NCBI RefSeq assembly: GCF_025211055.1
Contig: NZ_JAOARO010000077.1
Location: 62,001 to 126,000, forward strand
Source: Vallitalea sp.
GTDB lineage: Bacteria; Bacillota; Clostridia; Lachnospirales; Vallitaleaceae
DNA length: 64,000 nucleotides
Direction of reading: 5' to 3'
Positions within the stretch are counted from its first letter, which is position 1. The number at the start of each line of letters is the position of its first letter. The notes under the pieces were generated by a model. It made no database searches. It saw only the letters and a list, made by a program, of their open reading frames with translations, and was not told the origin of the DNA. The translations under genes and the position numbers were made by a program. Of the stretch, positions 8,858-18,604 are shown piece by piece.

Positions 8858-10048
8858 CTATAAACTAATTGGCTTATCATTAGCCTTTAGATAGCTTTCG
8901 ATTGCTTCAACATCTTTATCACCTCTACCTGATAAATTAACTATAATAATCTTGTCTTTATCAAGGGTAGGTGCAAATTTCATAGTATAAGCAAGTGCAT
9001 GTGAACTTTCAATTGCAGGAATTATACCTTCTGTTTGTGATAAATATAAGAATGCATTCACTGCTTCATCATCTGTAATAGATTCATACCTTGCTCTACC
9101 AATGTCTTTTAGATGTGCATGTTCTGGTCCAACACCTGGATAATCCAATCCTGCTGATATTGAATACACTGGGCTTATGTTTCCTTGATCATCTTGGATA
9201 AAGATTGTATTCATACCATGAACAACACCCTCTTCTCCATGAGCCATAGTTGCCGCATGGAACTCTGTATCTACTCCTTTTCCCGCAGCTTCTACACCGA
9301 TTAATTCAACTTCTTCATAAGAATTAAATTCGTGAAATAAACCAATAGCGTTACTTCCTCCACCTACACATGCGATACAATAATCTGGAAGTCTTCCTTC
9401 TTTTTCTTTTATCTGTCTAAGAGCCTCTTCACCTATGATTTTTTGGAATTCACGAACCATAGTTGGATATGGATGTGGTCCTACTGCTGAACCTAATAGG
9501 TAAAATGTATCTTCTATTCTCTCTACCCATTGCTCAATAGCTTCATCTACTGCATCGCTTAGAGTTCTAGTTCCTCTTGTTACTGGAGTGACTTTCGCAC
9601 CTAGTAATTCCATTCTAAAAACATTAAGCTTCTGTCTCTTAGTATCTTCTTCTCCCATAAAAATCTCACATTCCATGTTGAACATAGCTGCAGCTGTAGC
9701 AGTTGCTACACCATGTTGTCCTGCTCCCGTCTCAGCAATTATCTTATTCTTGCCCATTCTCTTAGCTAGTAATATTTGTCCTATTGCATTATTTATTTTG
9801 TGGGCACCTGTATGATTAAGATCTTCTCTTTTTAGATAAATCTTAGCTCCACCTAGCTTATTGGTCATATTCTTTGCAAAGTATAGTGGGGACTCTCTTC
9901 CCACATAATCTTTCATGTAGTATAGATATTCATTTTTGAATTCTTCATCCTTCATAGCTTTGTTAAAAGCTTCCTCCAATTCATTCAAAGCCTCAATTAC
10001 TGGTTCTGGTACATATTGTCCTCCGAATTTTCCAAATTGATGTGTCAT
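8858..10048 (-). CDS. trpB: Tryptophan synthase beta subunit
   Basis: PLP enzyme that condenses indole with L-serine to give tryptophan. The 396-residue length and motifs are those of the standard TrpB1 type. HKINN has the Schiff-base lysine K84, the catalytic glutamate is in ETGAGQHG (E106), and the phosphate-binding loop GGGSNAIG is at 229-236. A C-terminal LSGRGDKD segment is also present. The gene stands alone here: neither trpA nor any other trp gene is adjacent, so it may salvage indole or pair with a TrpA encoded elsewhere. Expression is controlled by the T-box leader immediately upstream. Confidence 0.96.
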   Translation of the reverse strand: MTHQFGKFGGQYVPEPVIEALNELEEAFNKAMKDEEFKNEYLYYMKDYVGRESPLYFAKNMTNKLGGAKIYLKREDLNHTGAHKINNAIGQILLAKRMGKNKIIAETGAGQHGVATATAAAMFNMECEIFMGEEDTKRQKLNVFRMELLGAKVTPVTRGTRTLSDAVDEAIEQWVERIEDTFYLLGSAVGPHPYPTMVREFQKIIGEEALRQIKEKEGRLPDYCIACVGGGSNAIGLFHEFNSYEEVELIGVEAAGKGVDTEFHAATMAHGEEGVVHGMNTIFIQDDQGNISPVYSISAGLDYPGVGPEHAHLKDIGRARYESITDDEAVNAFLYLSQTEGIIPAIESSHALAYTMKFAPTLDKDKIIIVNLSGRGDKDVEAIESYLKANDKPISL

Positions 10049-10130
10049 AATTAAATTCCATCCCTTCTAATTAATTTTGAATTTAATAAAATGTGATATT
10101 GATTTTTGATGAGATGTGTATCTAAAAAGG

Positions 10131-10170
10131 CAATTAAAAAACACTTCATCCATTTATTGGGACGAAGTGT
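10131..10170 (-). terminator. T-box terminator (distal)
   Basis: Stem ACACTTCGTCC/GGATGAAGTGT (10160-10170 with 10141-10151, one G-U pair) and an 8-nt loop, followed on the minus strand by TTTTTT. It directly follows the consensus T-box sequence and is the regulated terminator of the trpB leader. Confidence 0.88.
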
Positions 10171-10242
10171 TACTCGTGGTACCACCCAACTTTAAGCACT
10201 TTGCTGTAGGTCAACAGCTTAAAATTTAATTCTCTCTAATAA

Positions 10243-10294
10243 CAAAAAATCTCCGTCATTATTAGGACGAAGTTACATTTCGTTATGCCACCTA
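10243..10294 (-). terminator. Second, proximal terminator with degenerate T-box-like motif
   Basis: About 100 nt upstream of the regular T-box terminator there is a hairpin CTTCGTC/GACGGAG (10266-10272 with 10251-10257) followed by ATTTTTTG. It is preceded by TAGGTGGCATAACG (10281-10294), which resembles a decayed T-box core. The stem shares ACTTCGTCC and AATAA with the distal terminator, so the two look like copies of one module. It may be a second decision point or a relic. Confidence 0.5.
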
Positions 10295-10506
10295 TTATGT
10301 GCTTAACTCTTTCAGATACTAACATATCCTATCCCTGTAACGTAGGAAAAACGGTATAAGCTACTTACAATTAAGCGTTCACCATACTTCTCATGAATCC
10401 ATTCAGAATTATTGTAGATATCAGGATTCCACCATCCCCAACTCTCTATAATTACAACCAATTCTTACTACTTTCAATCACCGAATTTGATTATTAAATT
10501 ATATTT

Positions 10507-10535
10507 ATTATATATTAATATGTTCTATGTGTCAA
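10507..10535 (-). promoter_or_regulatory. Sigma-A promoter of the trpB T-box leader
   Basis: Perfect consensus on the minus strand: TTGACA (10530-10535) and TATAAT (10507-10512) separated by 17 bp. It lies just upstream of the T-box leader. Confidence 0.85.
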
Positions 10536-10573
10536 GATTTTTTTGTACTTAAGCTTTTCTATTTAATAAATAT

Positions 10574-10607
10574 GAAAAAGGTTACAGTTATATTAATAAT
10601 TGTAACC
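10574..10607 (-). terminator. Terminator of the multi-TM chemoreceptor gene
   Basis: Inverted repeat GGTTACAGTTAT/ATAATTGTAACC (10580-10591 and 10596-10607) with one wobble pair and a 4-nt loop, followed on the minus strand by TTTTTC. It sits just after the stop at 10629. Confidence 0.85.
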
Positions 10608-10628
10608 CTTACTTTCCCGGTTATTCTA

Positions 10629-12116
10629 TTAATTTGAAGCAATTTTCTCAGATGTTTCATTCAAGCTTTCCAATATCTTATTACCTTTTTTTGATAATGT
10701 TAGATACTTATATGTCAATGAAACAGTATTTTCTGAGCTACTATAATTTTCTTGTGCAATAGCCGACAGGTTATTAGCTGAACCCACTATATTTCTGTTT
10801 TCCTCTACAATTGTAGATATTTTCGAGGATAGCAAATCGATTTTTTTCGTACTATCTATCATATTATTTTTAATTTTACCAAAAACATTCTTTGTATCTT
10901 CAACTAATTTATTTTGTTCCTCACTTATTTCATTAAGTTTTTCATATGCACTCAAAGATTTATTGGTTTGTTCTTGTAATTCTGCAATAATTAATGTAAT
11001 ATCATTAACGGATTGCGAAGACTGTTCTGCCAGATGTCTTATCTCATCTGCAACAACGGCAAAACCTTTACCTGCTTCTCCAACTCTTGCAGCCTCTATT
11101 GCAGCATTTAGAGCCAATAGATTAGTTTGATCCTCAATATTTTTTATGGTCTCTATGATATCTACAATATTATCCGACTTTTCTTTCAGTTCTTGCATTA
11201 TATCAAATGTTCTAGAATTATTTTCATTTGAGACATTATTATTATCGTACAATGTTTCGACAATCTCAATACCGTTACCAATTACATTTTCTATTTCTTT
11301 CGAAGTATGACTTATTGATAGCGATGTATCTGAAGCTTCATTTATCAACTCTTGGATATTATTAGTTGACTCTAGCTGTTTTTCTGTATATTCAGCACCT
11401 TCTCTAGCCCCTTCTTTTATCTGTTCTACTGATTGTTCTATATCTTTTGACATTATATTCATATCTTCCATAATAGTATTTAGTTCGTTAGAATGATTAT
11501 ATATTACTTTGCTAGTATCTATTAATCTATTCATCATGTGATCTTGCTCTTCTTTAGACTTTTTAAGATTACTGATCATATTTCTATTTCTATTCATCAT
11601 GTTATGTAATATCTTGGCTCCCATATAGCAGGAAGCAGAAAATATTAGCAGTACAAGAACTAAATAGATATAAACAGATTTATCCAAATTTGATACATTA
11701 TCATTATCTAATAATCCTACTATTTTAAAAATAGTCACAACTATATTAACACTGCTAGTTATTACTATTGCCTTATATCGACCTAGGAAAACTAGTAATA
11801 CTAAAACTGGAAACATACCTGAGAAAACAACTATACTTTCACTAGTACCAAATATTACAGACCAACATATAATCATTGGAATCAAGGTTATATAGATTGT
11901 TCTCCTAGTATTAATATTTTTTTTATTCACTATAAGAGTAATGACAACTGATGTAATAAGAAGAAAACACAAAGAAATAACTAGATAGAATGAGCGATTC
12001 CCCATTTTAACACCTATAACCATTTGCATTATCATCAGCAAAAATATAATACTTATCATTATGTAATAATTTTTATATCTCTTTTGCTCATGACTTATTT
12101 TAATATTTCCCTCCAT
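10629..12116 (-). CDS. Methyl-accepting chemotaxis protein with six-TM input region
   Basis: Chemoreceptor-like signalling protein of 495 residues. The first about 170 residues form six hydrophobic segments (about 17-36, 43-63, 73-90, 96-111, 115-134 and 148-168) with only short loops, so there is no extracellular Cache domain and no clear HAMP. The MCP signalling domain follows (about 200-490). Its conserved hairpin tip at about 328-365 contains [20 protein letters not shown] and [12 protein letters not shown], which contacts CheA/CheW. Such membrane-embedded inputs often report membrane or energy state. It has its own terminator and is not obviously cotranscribed with the next receptor. An ATG at 12116 has a GGTGGAG site upstream. 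Confidence 0.93.
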   Translation of the reverse strand: MEGNIKISHEQKRYKNYYIMISIIFLLMIMQMVIGVKMGNRSFYLVISLCFLLITSVVITLIVNKKNINTRRTIYITLIPMIICWSVIFGTSESIVVFSGMFPVLVLLVFLGRYKAIVITSSVNIVVTIFKIVGLLDNDNVSNLDKSVYIYLVLVLLIFSASCYMGAKILHNMMNRNRNMISNLKKSKEEQDHMMNRLIDTSKVIYNHSNELNTIMEDMNIMSKDIEQSVEQIKEGAREGAEYTEKQLESTNNIQELINEASDTSLSISHTSKEIENVIGNGIEIVETLYDNNNVSNENNSRTFDIMQELKEKSDNIVDIIETIKNIEDQTNLLALNAAIEAARVGEAGKGFAVVADEIRHLAEQSSQSVNDITLIIAELQEQTNKSLSAYEKLNEISEEQNKLVEDTKNVFGKIKNNMIDSTKKIDLLSSKISTIVEENRNIVGSANNLSAIAQENYSSSENTVSLTYKYLTLSKKGNKILESLNETSEKIASN

Positions 12117-12280
12117 CTAACTCCACCTTTCCTTTTATACGTAACATTATATTACATAATTTGTCTAATTACAATATTATTAACACTTTATCATTAAGTT
12201 CATATGTAAAATTAGATTTCATAATATTTATATACTATTTTTTTTAAAAATTATAGACCATTTCACACATTTTTTCCACC

Positions 12281-12323
12281 AAAAAAACAGAACAAACTGT
12301 AATAATTACAAACTGTTCTGTTT
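12281..12323 (-). terminator. Terminator of the Cache chemoreceptor gene
   Basis: Perfect 10-bp inverted repeat AAACAGAACA/TGTTCTGTTT (12285-12294, 12314-12323) followed on the minus strand by a run of T. It lies 11 bp beyond the stop at 12334. Confidence 0.85.
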
Positions 12324-12333
12324 ATTGATTTTG

Positions 12334-14391
12334 TTATATATTGAATTCATTTATTATTTTTTTCAACTTTTCCATACTTTCTTTTGTTTTTCCAACTTGA
12401 TGGTTAACTTCATTAGTCTTATAATTAGATTCAGACATTCTATCTGCAATATCTGTAGTTGAACTAGCACCTTTATTAATCATGACCACTATTTCATCAA
12501 TAACAGTAAGTACATATTCAGTAGAGGCTAAGAGTTCCTCAGATGTTGCACTAAAATCATTAACAAGATCATTAACAAGCTTAGCATCTTCACTATATTT
12601 ATCAGCTACATCTAACATTTTTTTATAATCATTTTCTACATCTGTAGATACAAATTCCAACAAATTATTTGCACTCCTTGAAAGGTTTCCCACTGAGCCT
12701 TTTACTTCTGATGTTACACCCTGTATTTTTAGAACTGTGTACTTTGATTGTTCTGCAAGCTTCCTTATTTCATCAGCAACTACTGAAAATCCTTTTCCTG
12801 ACTCACCAGCTCTCGCTGCCTCTATTGCTGCGTTTAATGCTAATAGATTCGTCTGTTCTGTAATCTGCATAATAGTTTCAGATAAGATATCTATTTCTTC
12901 TACAATTTTTGATTTATTAATTGCCTGTTCCAACTGTTGTTTTGTTTCGGAAAATATTTGTATTGCTTTTCTTTGGGATTCATCAACGTTTATTCTTGTT
13001 GTATTAGCTTTTTCATTTATTTCTCCAGAGGCTACTGAACCTTCCTGTGATTTGTAAGCAATAGATTGTACAGCTTTTTTTATTTCTTGTAAGGTTACCG
13101 TCATTTGTTCAGATGAAGAAGTAGTTTCTTCCATATTTTCTGTAAGTACTTTTGTGGTTTCAAATACATCTTTTAGGTTATTATTTAATAGTTCCACATT
13201 TCCCCTTACATTTTGTACTTTATCATCTACATTGATTGATTCGCTAATAATAGTTTGAACTATTCTTCTAATATCAATCTTCATTTTATTAAGGGCATTG
13301 GCAAGTACTCCAATTTCATCTTTTTTATTTAGTAGTTTTTGATCGATATTACTGCTAAAGTCACCAGAAGCTAATGCATTAGCATAACTAGTCATTTTTA
13401 CTAATGGGTTTGTTAATGTTTTTGCATAATAATATGCTAATACTAATCCTATAATAATAGCCACTATTACAATAAAGATTTGATTAGTTTTAAATGAATT
13501 CAAGGGCTTTAATACTTCTGATTTAGGTACTTTCAATACTAATAAGCTTCCTGTATTTAATCGTGAATGTGCAGCGATCATTTTTTTTCCATCTATAGTT
13601 ACCTCTTTTACGCCAACTAAATTCTTTCCGTTATCTGTAATGCTATTATACTCTTCAGTTACCTCTCCCATAACATTATATGGCACTATTTCCACTGGAC
13701 TGTTATCATATAAGTCTATTTCCTCTAATTTTTGCTTTAGTTTATTATCTTTTAGGCCTATACCGAATACACAAATTCCTTTTCCATCTATTGAAACCGA
13801 CGAATTGTAATCTATACTGACCTCACCTGTTTCTTGATTAGTTAGAACGCTCCATTTCCCTTCATCATTATTGATTACACTATAGAACCAGTTCATTTTC
13901 GGATCATCTTTTTTAAACCAAGTTTTATCTATTTCAGTTACATTTTTAAAACTTCCGTCTAATTCAGGATCCATATACCAAAATGCATGCACTTTATTTG
14001 TGGTAGATGGCGTTAACTCAGGATTAAAGGTAACAAATATTCCATATAGATTTCCAGAATATCTTTTTGCTATGAATTTCATATATTTTGAAAGAATATG
14101 ATTATACTCTGATAAGTATTCATCTCCTCTTTGCTTAAGTTCATACATATTAAAGCTACTCTTAACGTATTCTCTTAGAGATTCCTGCATTATCTGATAC
14201 TGAAAAAACTCTTGGTTTATATCTTTAGTCTCTCTTAACACTTGTTGAAACATCTTATCTTTAAACTCATCCTCTAACACAATACTACTTTGAATAAAAT
14301 TTAATACTCCAATTACTGTAGACAATAAAAATATAACTATAAAAATTGACACTATAAATCTTATCTTTATACTATTTAACTTTTTAACCAT
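12334..14391 (-). CDS. Methyl-accepting chemotaxis protein with dCache-like sensor
   Basis: Transmembrane chemoreceptor of 685 residues. TM1 is at about 12-33, an extracellular dCache_1-like ligand domain spans about 35-300 and TM2 is at about 303-323. A HAMP domain follows ([20 protein letters not shown]). The MCP domain ends the protein, its tip containing [20 protein letters not shown] and [12 protein letters not shown]. The frame opens at 14415, but the ATG at 14391 (MVKKLNSIK) has AAAGGAG eight bases upstream and gives a normal TM1 start. The ligand is unknown; dCache receptors commonly bind amino acids or organic acids. The upstream gene is a degenerate receiver protein behind its own terminator. 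Confidence 0.94.
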   Translation of the reverse strand: MVKKLNSIKIRFIVSIFIVIFLLSTVIGVLNFIQSSIVLEDEFKDKMFQQVLRETKDINQEFFQYQIMQESLREYVKSSFNMYELKQRGDEYLSEYNHILSKYMKFIAKRYSGNLYGIFVTFNPELTPSTTNKVHAFWYMDPELDGSFKNVTEIDKTWFKKDDPKMNWFYSVINNDEGKWSVLTNQETGEVSIDYNSSVSIDGKGICVFGIGLKDNKLKQKLEEIDLYDNSPVEIVPYNVMGEVTEEYNSITDNGKNLVGVKEVTIDGKKMIAAHSRLNTGSLLVLKVPKSEVLKPLNSFKTNQIFIVIVAIIIGLVLAYYYAKTLTNPLVKMTSYANALASGDFSSNIDQKLLNKKDEIGVLANALNKMKIDIRRIVQTIISESINVDDKVQNVRGNVELLNNNLKDVFETTKVLTENMEETTSSSEQMTVTLQEIKKAVQSIAYKSQEGSVASGEINEKANTTRINVDESQRKAIQIFSETKQQLEQAINKSKIVEEIDILSETIMQITEQTNLLALNAAIEAARAGESGKGFSVVADEIRKLAEQSKYTVLKIQGVTSEVKGSVGNLSRSANNLLEFVSTDVENDYKKMLDVADKYSEDAKLVNDLVNDFSATSEELLASTEYVLTVIDEIVVMINKGASSTTDIADRMSESNYKTNEVNHQVGKTKESMEKLKKIINEFNI

Positions 14392-14473
14392 AACACAAAC
14401 TCCTTTTAAAAACAATTATAGTATTAAATTCGACAATAATTTAATCTATCCTTTATTTTTTTATAACTTCAAT

Positions 14474-14505
14474 AAATAAAAAGATATCCCCTATTTGGGG
14501 GATAT
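14474..14505 (-). terminator. Terminator of the receiver/zinc-ribbon gene
   Basis: Perfect stem ATATCCCC/GGGGATAT (14484-14491 with 14498-14505), 6-nt loop, followed on the minus strand by CTTTTTATTT, 16 bp after the stop at 14521. Confidence 0.88.
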
Positions 14506-14520
14506 TGAAATAAAAACTTT

Positions 14521-15021
14521 TTATTTATTTGATGCTTTTTGTTTTAGAATGTGACCACAATATGGGCAAAAAGTAATACTATGGTTAAAATCACTTAAAT
14601 TACTTGCACAATGAGGACAATATTTTATATGTGCAGAAATTTCATCTTTTCCAACAAAATGTATAATGTCTTCTTCTTCTCCAATTCTTTTAAGACTATC
14701 TTTTAAGGTAAACATTGATAATGGAGTGTGTATAATTCCATCAACACTATCTTCGATCTTATCATATCTGATTGAATTGCTAGATGATAATAGACATTTG
14801 CTTTTTGGTATAGTTGATTTAATGTCTTTGATTAATTTATCTCCACGAGTTTTCCTCATTATATAATTGACTATAACAATATTAGGCTCAAACTGCTCTG
14901 CTTCGTATATTGCATCAAATTCATCTGCAAGTTCAACATCATAACCTAGATTGTTTAACATATCTTTCATTATTAAACTTTCAAATCTAGAATCATTTAC
15001 AAGTAGTGCTCTTTTTCTCAC
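14521..15021 (-). CDS. Degenerate receiver domain fused to a zinc ribbon
   Basis: The first about 120 residues have the fold pattern of a CheY-like receiver, but two key residues are gone. The phosphoacceptor position reads VIVN at N52 where Asp is expected, and the conserved Lys before Pro is Thr (T99-P100). D10 and a Ser at about 79-80 remain. The C-terminal 35 residues form a zinc ribbon with CPHC at 135-138 and CPYC at 152-155. Phosphorylation by a kinase is therefore unlikely; the protein may act as a phosphorylation-independent adaptor. It lies upstream of two chemoreceptor genes on the same strand but is separated from them by a terminator. It starts at an ATG with AGGAGC upstream. Confidence 0.78.
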   Translation of the reverse strand: MRKRALLVNDSRFESLIMKDMLNNLGYDVELADEFDAIYEAEQFEPNIVIVNYIMRKTRGDKLIKDIKSTIPKSKCLLSSSNSIRYDKIEDSVDGIIHTPLSMFTLKDSLKRIGEEEDIIHFVGKDEISAHIKYCPHCASNLSDFNHSITFCPYCGHILKQKASNK

Positions 15022-15190
15022 ATCAATCAGCTCCTGTTTGATTTAAAAATATAACATAAAACTTGTTTTATAAGCAAAAACTACTTATTTTATTAATTCT
15101 ATCATCAATACTCACATAATTATAGTATATCACATACAGCTTATTTTTATTATAAAAAATTATGTCGTTAGTAAAATTTTATTTTCAATA

Positions 15191-16591
15191 CTAACAAATT
15201 CTACTAAGTGAATAAATAGCTTTTTCTATATTATTAATATCTATTCCTTTATATGATAAAATTAATATGGAACTTTTTTGAATTTTTTTTACTATTGTAT
15301 ATTCTGAAATACCAGAAATCAAAATATCGTTATCTAATGCTTTTTCTATTATTTCTTGTTCAGATAATTTCGTATCAATATTAATCAACATATGCAACCC
15401 TGAATCCATTCCCCCAATCCTAACTTTATTTCCCATATAATTCTTGATTGCTTGAATCAATATCTGATTTTTCTTAGTATAATTTTTCTTAAGTCTCCTA
15501 ATATGTTTCTCAAACATGCCTTCTTTCATGAAAAGTGCTAAAGCTAATTGTTCTGTCTTCGAAGTTGTCTGTGTATATCTATTTTTACTTTCATTGTATA
15601 GTTGGATTAATTTACCTGGTAAAATCATATAACTTATTCTTATAGAAGGAACCAGTACTGTAGAAAACGAACCCAAATATATAACGTTTCCATCTTTATC
15701 AAAACTCTGCATTGATGGTATAGGTTTCCCATAATATCTTAATTCACTGTTATAATCATCTTCAATAATATAACCATCATTCTCACTAGCCCACTTCAAT
15801 AGCTTAATTCTCTGGTCAACAGACATGACAGTCCCAGTTGGAAATTGATGCGAAGGACTAACGTAGCATAATTTCGAATTAGAATTTTTAAGTACTTTCA
15901 TTTCTATTCCATCATCTTTTACAGGTATAGGTAATATATCAAAACTATTATGCATAAATATATTTTTAGCTCTATTGAATCCAGGATCTTCAAAAGCACA
16001 ACTATCAATATGGATTTTTTTCATTAACGTGCTAAGTATATTTAATAGATATTGAACACCTCCACCTATGATAACTCTTGTGGCATCAGCTGTTACACCT
16101 CTTGACCTTCTAACATATCTTACAATCTCCTGTCTTAGTTCCATCTCACCTTGCACATCTGTAGACTTGTATAGTTTTTGATAATCATAATTAAGAATAC
16201 GATTCATATATCTTCGCCATAAATTAAAATCAAAGTTCATTTCTTCCACATATTCGTTTTTAAAGTCATATTTAACCATTTTTTTTACTTTTTGTTCTGC
16301 AACATATTCTGTTTCATTTTTCTTACTGTTTACATAAGTTTTATCAAATGCGCTTGCATAATATCCTTTTTGGGGTAGACTATATAAATAGCCTTCAACC
16401 AGTAATTGCTGATAAGCATTTTCAATAGTTGTTTTACTTATATCAAGGCTACCTGATAGCTGTCTTATAGAGGGTAATTTTTCGTTTTGTATAATGTTTT
16501 CACCTATTATCTCATTTCTTATGTATTCATATAATTGAACATATAATGGTTTATCTAAAGTCGCATCCAGATTCGGTACCAAATCTATCAT
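15191..16591 (-). CDS. MocR/PdxR-type regulator lacking the PLP lysine
   Basis: GntR-family transcription factor of the MocR class: winged helix at about 14-82, then an aminotransferase class I-like domain. GGGVQYLL, SPSHQFPTGT and EDDYNSELRY (pyridine-contacting Asp) are conserved. The motif that normally reads SFSK, where Lys forms the Schiff base with PLP, reads SFST here (T311), so covalent PLP binding should be lost. The start at 16591 (MIDLVPNLD) has GGAAGG upstream and gives 466 residues, the usual length; the frame stays open to 16657. It is divergent from an ECF transporter S component, which it presumably regulates, perhaps in response to a B6 vitamer or another ligand. Confidence 0.88.
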   Translation of the reverse strand: MIDLVPNLDATLDKPLYVQLYEYIRNEIIGENIIQNEKLPSIRQLSGSLDISKTTIENAYQQLLVEGYLYSLPQKGYYASAFDKTYVNSKKNETEYVAEQKVKKMVKYDFKNEYVEEMNFDFNLWRRYMNRILNYDYQKLYKSTDVQGEMELRQEIVRYVRRSRGVTADATRVIIGGGVQYLLNILSTLMKKIHIDSCAFEDPGFNRAKNIFMHNSFDILPIPVKDDGIEMKVLKNSNSKLCYVSPSHQFPTGTVMSVDQRIKLLKWASENDGYIIEDDYNSELRYYGKPIPSMQSFDKDGNVIYLGSFSTVLVPSIRISYMILPGKLIQLYNESKNRYTQTTSKTEQLALALFMKEGMFEKHIRRLKKNYTKKNQILIQAIKNYMGNKVRIGGMDSGLHMLINIDTKLSEQEIIEKALDNDILISGISEYTIVKKIQKSSILILSYKGIDINNIEKAIYSLSRIC

Positions 16592-16610
16592 ATTTTCATC
16601 CTTCCTAACA

Positions 16611-16640
16611 ACTGTCCCTCTTGTTTTTAATAAAACTGTC
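16611..16640. promoter_or_regulatory. Direct ACTGTC repeats in the divergent regulator/ECF promoter
   Basis: The 115-bp divergent region holds two ACTGTC direct repeats (16611-16616 and 16635-16640), 24 bp apart. On the minus strand both read GACAGTT followed by similar bases. MocR regulators usually bind direct repeats in such regions. A TATAAT-like element for the minus gene occurs in the adjacent TATA-rich stretch (about 16650-16670). This is a candidate operator only. Confidence 0.35.
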
Positions 16641-16706
16641 ACTTTTAAAATACACACTTATATTATATAGTATATATAAATTTTGAAAAAAGGCAAGGTG
16701 ACACTC

Positions 16707-17498
16707 ATGAAAAATACATATTTTGAATCTAGCAACATTAGAAAAATAACTTATACAGGATTAATGACAGCCCTTGTATTACTAGCAACTTTGGTTATAA
16801 AAATTCCAGTTCCTTTTACAAATGGTTATATTCATCTTGGAGATAGTATGATTTTTATTGCAGCTATTCTATTAGGATGGAAATATGGTGCATTCGCTGC
16901 TGGAGTAGGTTCTGCACTAGCTGATGTTATTGGAGGATATGCACATTGGGCTATACCCACTTTGATTATAAAAGCTTTGATGGGAGCGATTGTAGGAATA
17001 TGTGCAAGTGAAAAATTCAGAAAGGAAATGTACATTTATTTAAGTATTATTTTCGCTAGTGGATTTGCCATATTTAATGTTATACTTAGATATATTCTTT
17101 CTAATAAAATATCTCTAGAATCCAATGCTTTTAATAACAATTTACTAGACGAGCTGACATTAGATTCTGTTGACGAATTGATAAGTCTGACCAATAGAGT
17201 TGAAACACAGCTTCTTATAATAACAATACTGATACCGTTAATTATTTTAGCTCTATCTTTACTTGTAGCTAAATTAAATAATATAAAATTCAAACCTGCA
17301 TATACTTTTGGTTTTGTTATAGCTGGTACTTTTATGGTTTTTGGTTACTATATAGCCTCATATATAATGACTGGTAATTATATTGTTCCTATATTTTCAT
17401 TACCTTGGAATATGGTACAGTTTATAATGGGTCTTATTATAGCTAATCTTATAGTAGCAGGATTAAATAAAAGCAAATTGTCAATCCCATTAAAATAG
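16707..17498 (+). CDS. ECF transporter S component, possible B6-vitamer importer
   Basis: Substrate-binding membrane subunit of an energy-coupling-factor vitamin importer. It has about six hydrophobic segments. The N-terminal half is typical: ITYTGLMTALVLLATL, then GYIHLGDSMIFIAAILLG and AAGVGSALADVIGGYAHW. A polar insert at about 135-180 separates the last helices. The ATG at 16707 is chosen because AAGGTG lies seven bases upstream; an earlier TTG at 16683 would add eight residues. The energising subunits (EcfA, EcfT) are not in the window, so it probably shares a common module. Pairing with a MocR-type regulator points to pyridoxine or a related compound, but the substrate is inferred from context only. 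Confidence 0.85.
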   Translation: MKNTYFESSNIRKITYTGLMTALVLLATLVIKIPVPFTNGYIHLGDSMIFIAAILLGWKYGAFAAGVGSALADVIGGYAHWAIPTLIIKALMGAIVGICASEKFRKEMYIYLSIIFASGFAIFNVILRYILSNKISLESNAFNNNLLDELTLDSVDELISLTNRVETQLLIITILIPLIILALSLLVAKLNNIKFKPAYTFGFVIAGTFMVFGYYIASYIMTGNYIVPIFSLPWNMVQFIMGLIIANLIVAGLNKSKLSIPLK

Positions 17499-17500
17499 AA

Positions 17501-17566
17501 ATAAAAGGGGCTATCGGATAATATATTAAGTTAAAAATGTATTATCGACAGCCCTTTTTTTATGTT
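17501..17566 (+). repeat. GGGGCTRTC hairpin repeat acting as terminator (copy 1)
   Basis: Long hairpin after the ECF gene: GGGGCTATC...GACAGCCC with further pairing between GATAATA and TATTATC, followed by TTTTTTTAT. It works as an intrinsic terminator for the + strand gene. Both stem and inner sequence closely resemble the hairpin at 49046-49099, which marks it as a dispersed repeat rather than an ordinary terminator. Confidence 0.75.
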
Positions 17567-17598
17567 ATAGATGTTTCATTATTATATGTAAGTAAATA

Positions 17599-17931
17599 TT
17601 ATCCTCCAAAACCGTATATAATCACCAATACGTGAAATAACATCATTATCAGATTTATACCTATGCCTATATGAGCAAATGTCTTAAATGTCTCTTTTGA
17701 AAGTTCTCCAATCAATCCGTATATAATTCCGATTAAACATATAATAAATCCTATTATCTCAACAAGTCCTATAGTATAAGTAATACTATTCATACTTCTA
17801 TCTCCAAAAGCAGATATACCTACTGCACTTAGAAATAATATTAAAGATGTAATCCCTAATGCAAAAGAAGCTATTCCATGTCCAGATTGTTTTTTATTAT
17901 TTAATCTTAATGTAATCTTCTTATCTTCCAT
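17599..17931 (-). CDS. Small three-TM protein, DUF6142-like
   Basis: A 110-residue integral membrane protein of unknown function. After a polar, basic N terminus (about 18 residues, with SGHGIASFALG) come three hydrophobic segments at about 20-38, 49-72 and 84-107. The SGHGIASF start and overall layout resemble the DUF6142 family of Firmicutes, recalled from memory rather than searched. It ends with HVLVIIYGFGG. The start ATG is preceded by AGGGAAAAT. The convergent hairpin repeat downstream separates it from the ECF gene; VanZ lies upstream on the same strand. Confidence 0.65.
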   Translation of the reverse strand: MEDKKITLRLNNKKQSGHGIASFALGITSLILFLSAVGISAFGDRSMNSITYTIGLVEIIGFIICLIGIIYGLIGELSKETFKTFAHIGIGINLIMMLFHVLVIIYGFGG

Positions 17932-17974
17932 ATTTTCCCTATCCTTTATTTATTAGAACTCTTTTCTCTGGAAA

Positions 17975-18451
17975 TTACTTTTTATTATCTCTCAAATATT
18001 TTATACCATAATATATATAATAACATATCCTAAAAATTAAGTACCCAATGAATCCACCAAGAGTATTGAGTATAATATCATCTACATCAAAACTTCCAAC
18101 TGCATACTGATATTGTAGCACTTCTACTGTCAAGCTTACAAATCCACTAATTAATATAATTAGTATAAAAAATCTTGTTCGTCTTAATAATATAGGTACA
18201 AAAAATCCCAAGGGCATAAATGCAAGTATATTACCAAAAATATTAGTCATGATGGCATTGGTTCCACTATATTTTATATAGTTTCTAATTGTCTTGAATG
18301 GTTCTATGTTATAACCTTTCAAACCAGTAATCCTACCATATCTAGCATCTAAAAATAATACATTTATTAGTATTATCAAATATATAATAAAAAGAATAAA
18401 ACTAATTATTCTAAACGTTTTTCTGAATTCATTTGAATGAATAGTATTCAT
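17975..18451 (-). CDS. VanZ-family membrane protein
   Basis: A 158-residue protein with four to five hydrophobic segments matching the VanZ family. Diagnostic features are an N-terminal TM followed by a loop with NIEPFKTI. Next come NIFGNILAFMPLGFFVPIL, then VEVLQYQYAVGSFDVDDIILNTLGGFIGYLIF. VanZ itself lowers teicoplanin susceptibility, but most family members are of unknown role and no resistance genes are nearby, so no resistance claim is made. It lies 43 bp upstream of the DUF6142-like gene on the same strand, so the two may be cotranscribed. Confidence 0.88.
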   Translation of the reverse strand: MNTIHSNEFRKTFRIISFILFIIYLIILINVLFLDARYGRITGLKGYNIEPFKTIRNYIKYSGTNAIMTNIFGNILAFMPLGFFVPILLRRTRFFILIILISGFVSLTVEVLQYQYAVGSFDVDDIILNTLGGFIGYLIFRICYYIYYGIKYLRDNKK

Positions 18452-18604
18452 TATAACCCCCTGATTTACGTCAAATTAATTTGTCATTCAAATTTTATTA
18501 TACCATATACATTATCTTTAAACTAGGTTATTTTACCTAAAATTTAGCTGCTTTTTATAATATATACATATTTAATTATATATTATAATAGTTAATAAAT
18601 TTTA

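Larger units (their letters stand above)
10131..10500 (-). ncRNA. T-box leader of trpB, probably tRNA-Trp-responsive
   Basis: Long untranslated leader on the minus strand ending about 80 nt before trpB. It contains the T-box antiterminator core GGGTGGTACCACG (10175-10187), a Stem I-like 5' region with AGAGAG and GGGGATGGTGG, and a terminator hairpin with U-run. The UGG codon in GAAUGGAUU (10399-10401) is the likely specifier, matching tryptophan. Uncharged tRNA-Trp would stabilise the antiterminator and permit trpB transcription. The specifier is assigned from context without a computed fold. A second terminator-like hairpin lies inside the leader and is listed separately. Confidence 0.88.

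Noticed and set aside
12737..13057. Open frame on the + strand inside the Cache chemoreceptor gene
   Set aside because: Antisense shadow of the conserved MCP signalling domain; no initiation signal.
17975..18451. VanZ as glycopeptide resistance determinant
   Set aside because: No vanA/B/X/H or regulator genes are nearby; the VanZ family is widespread and mostly of unknown role.
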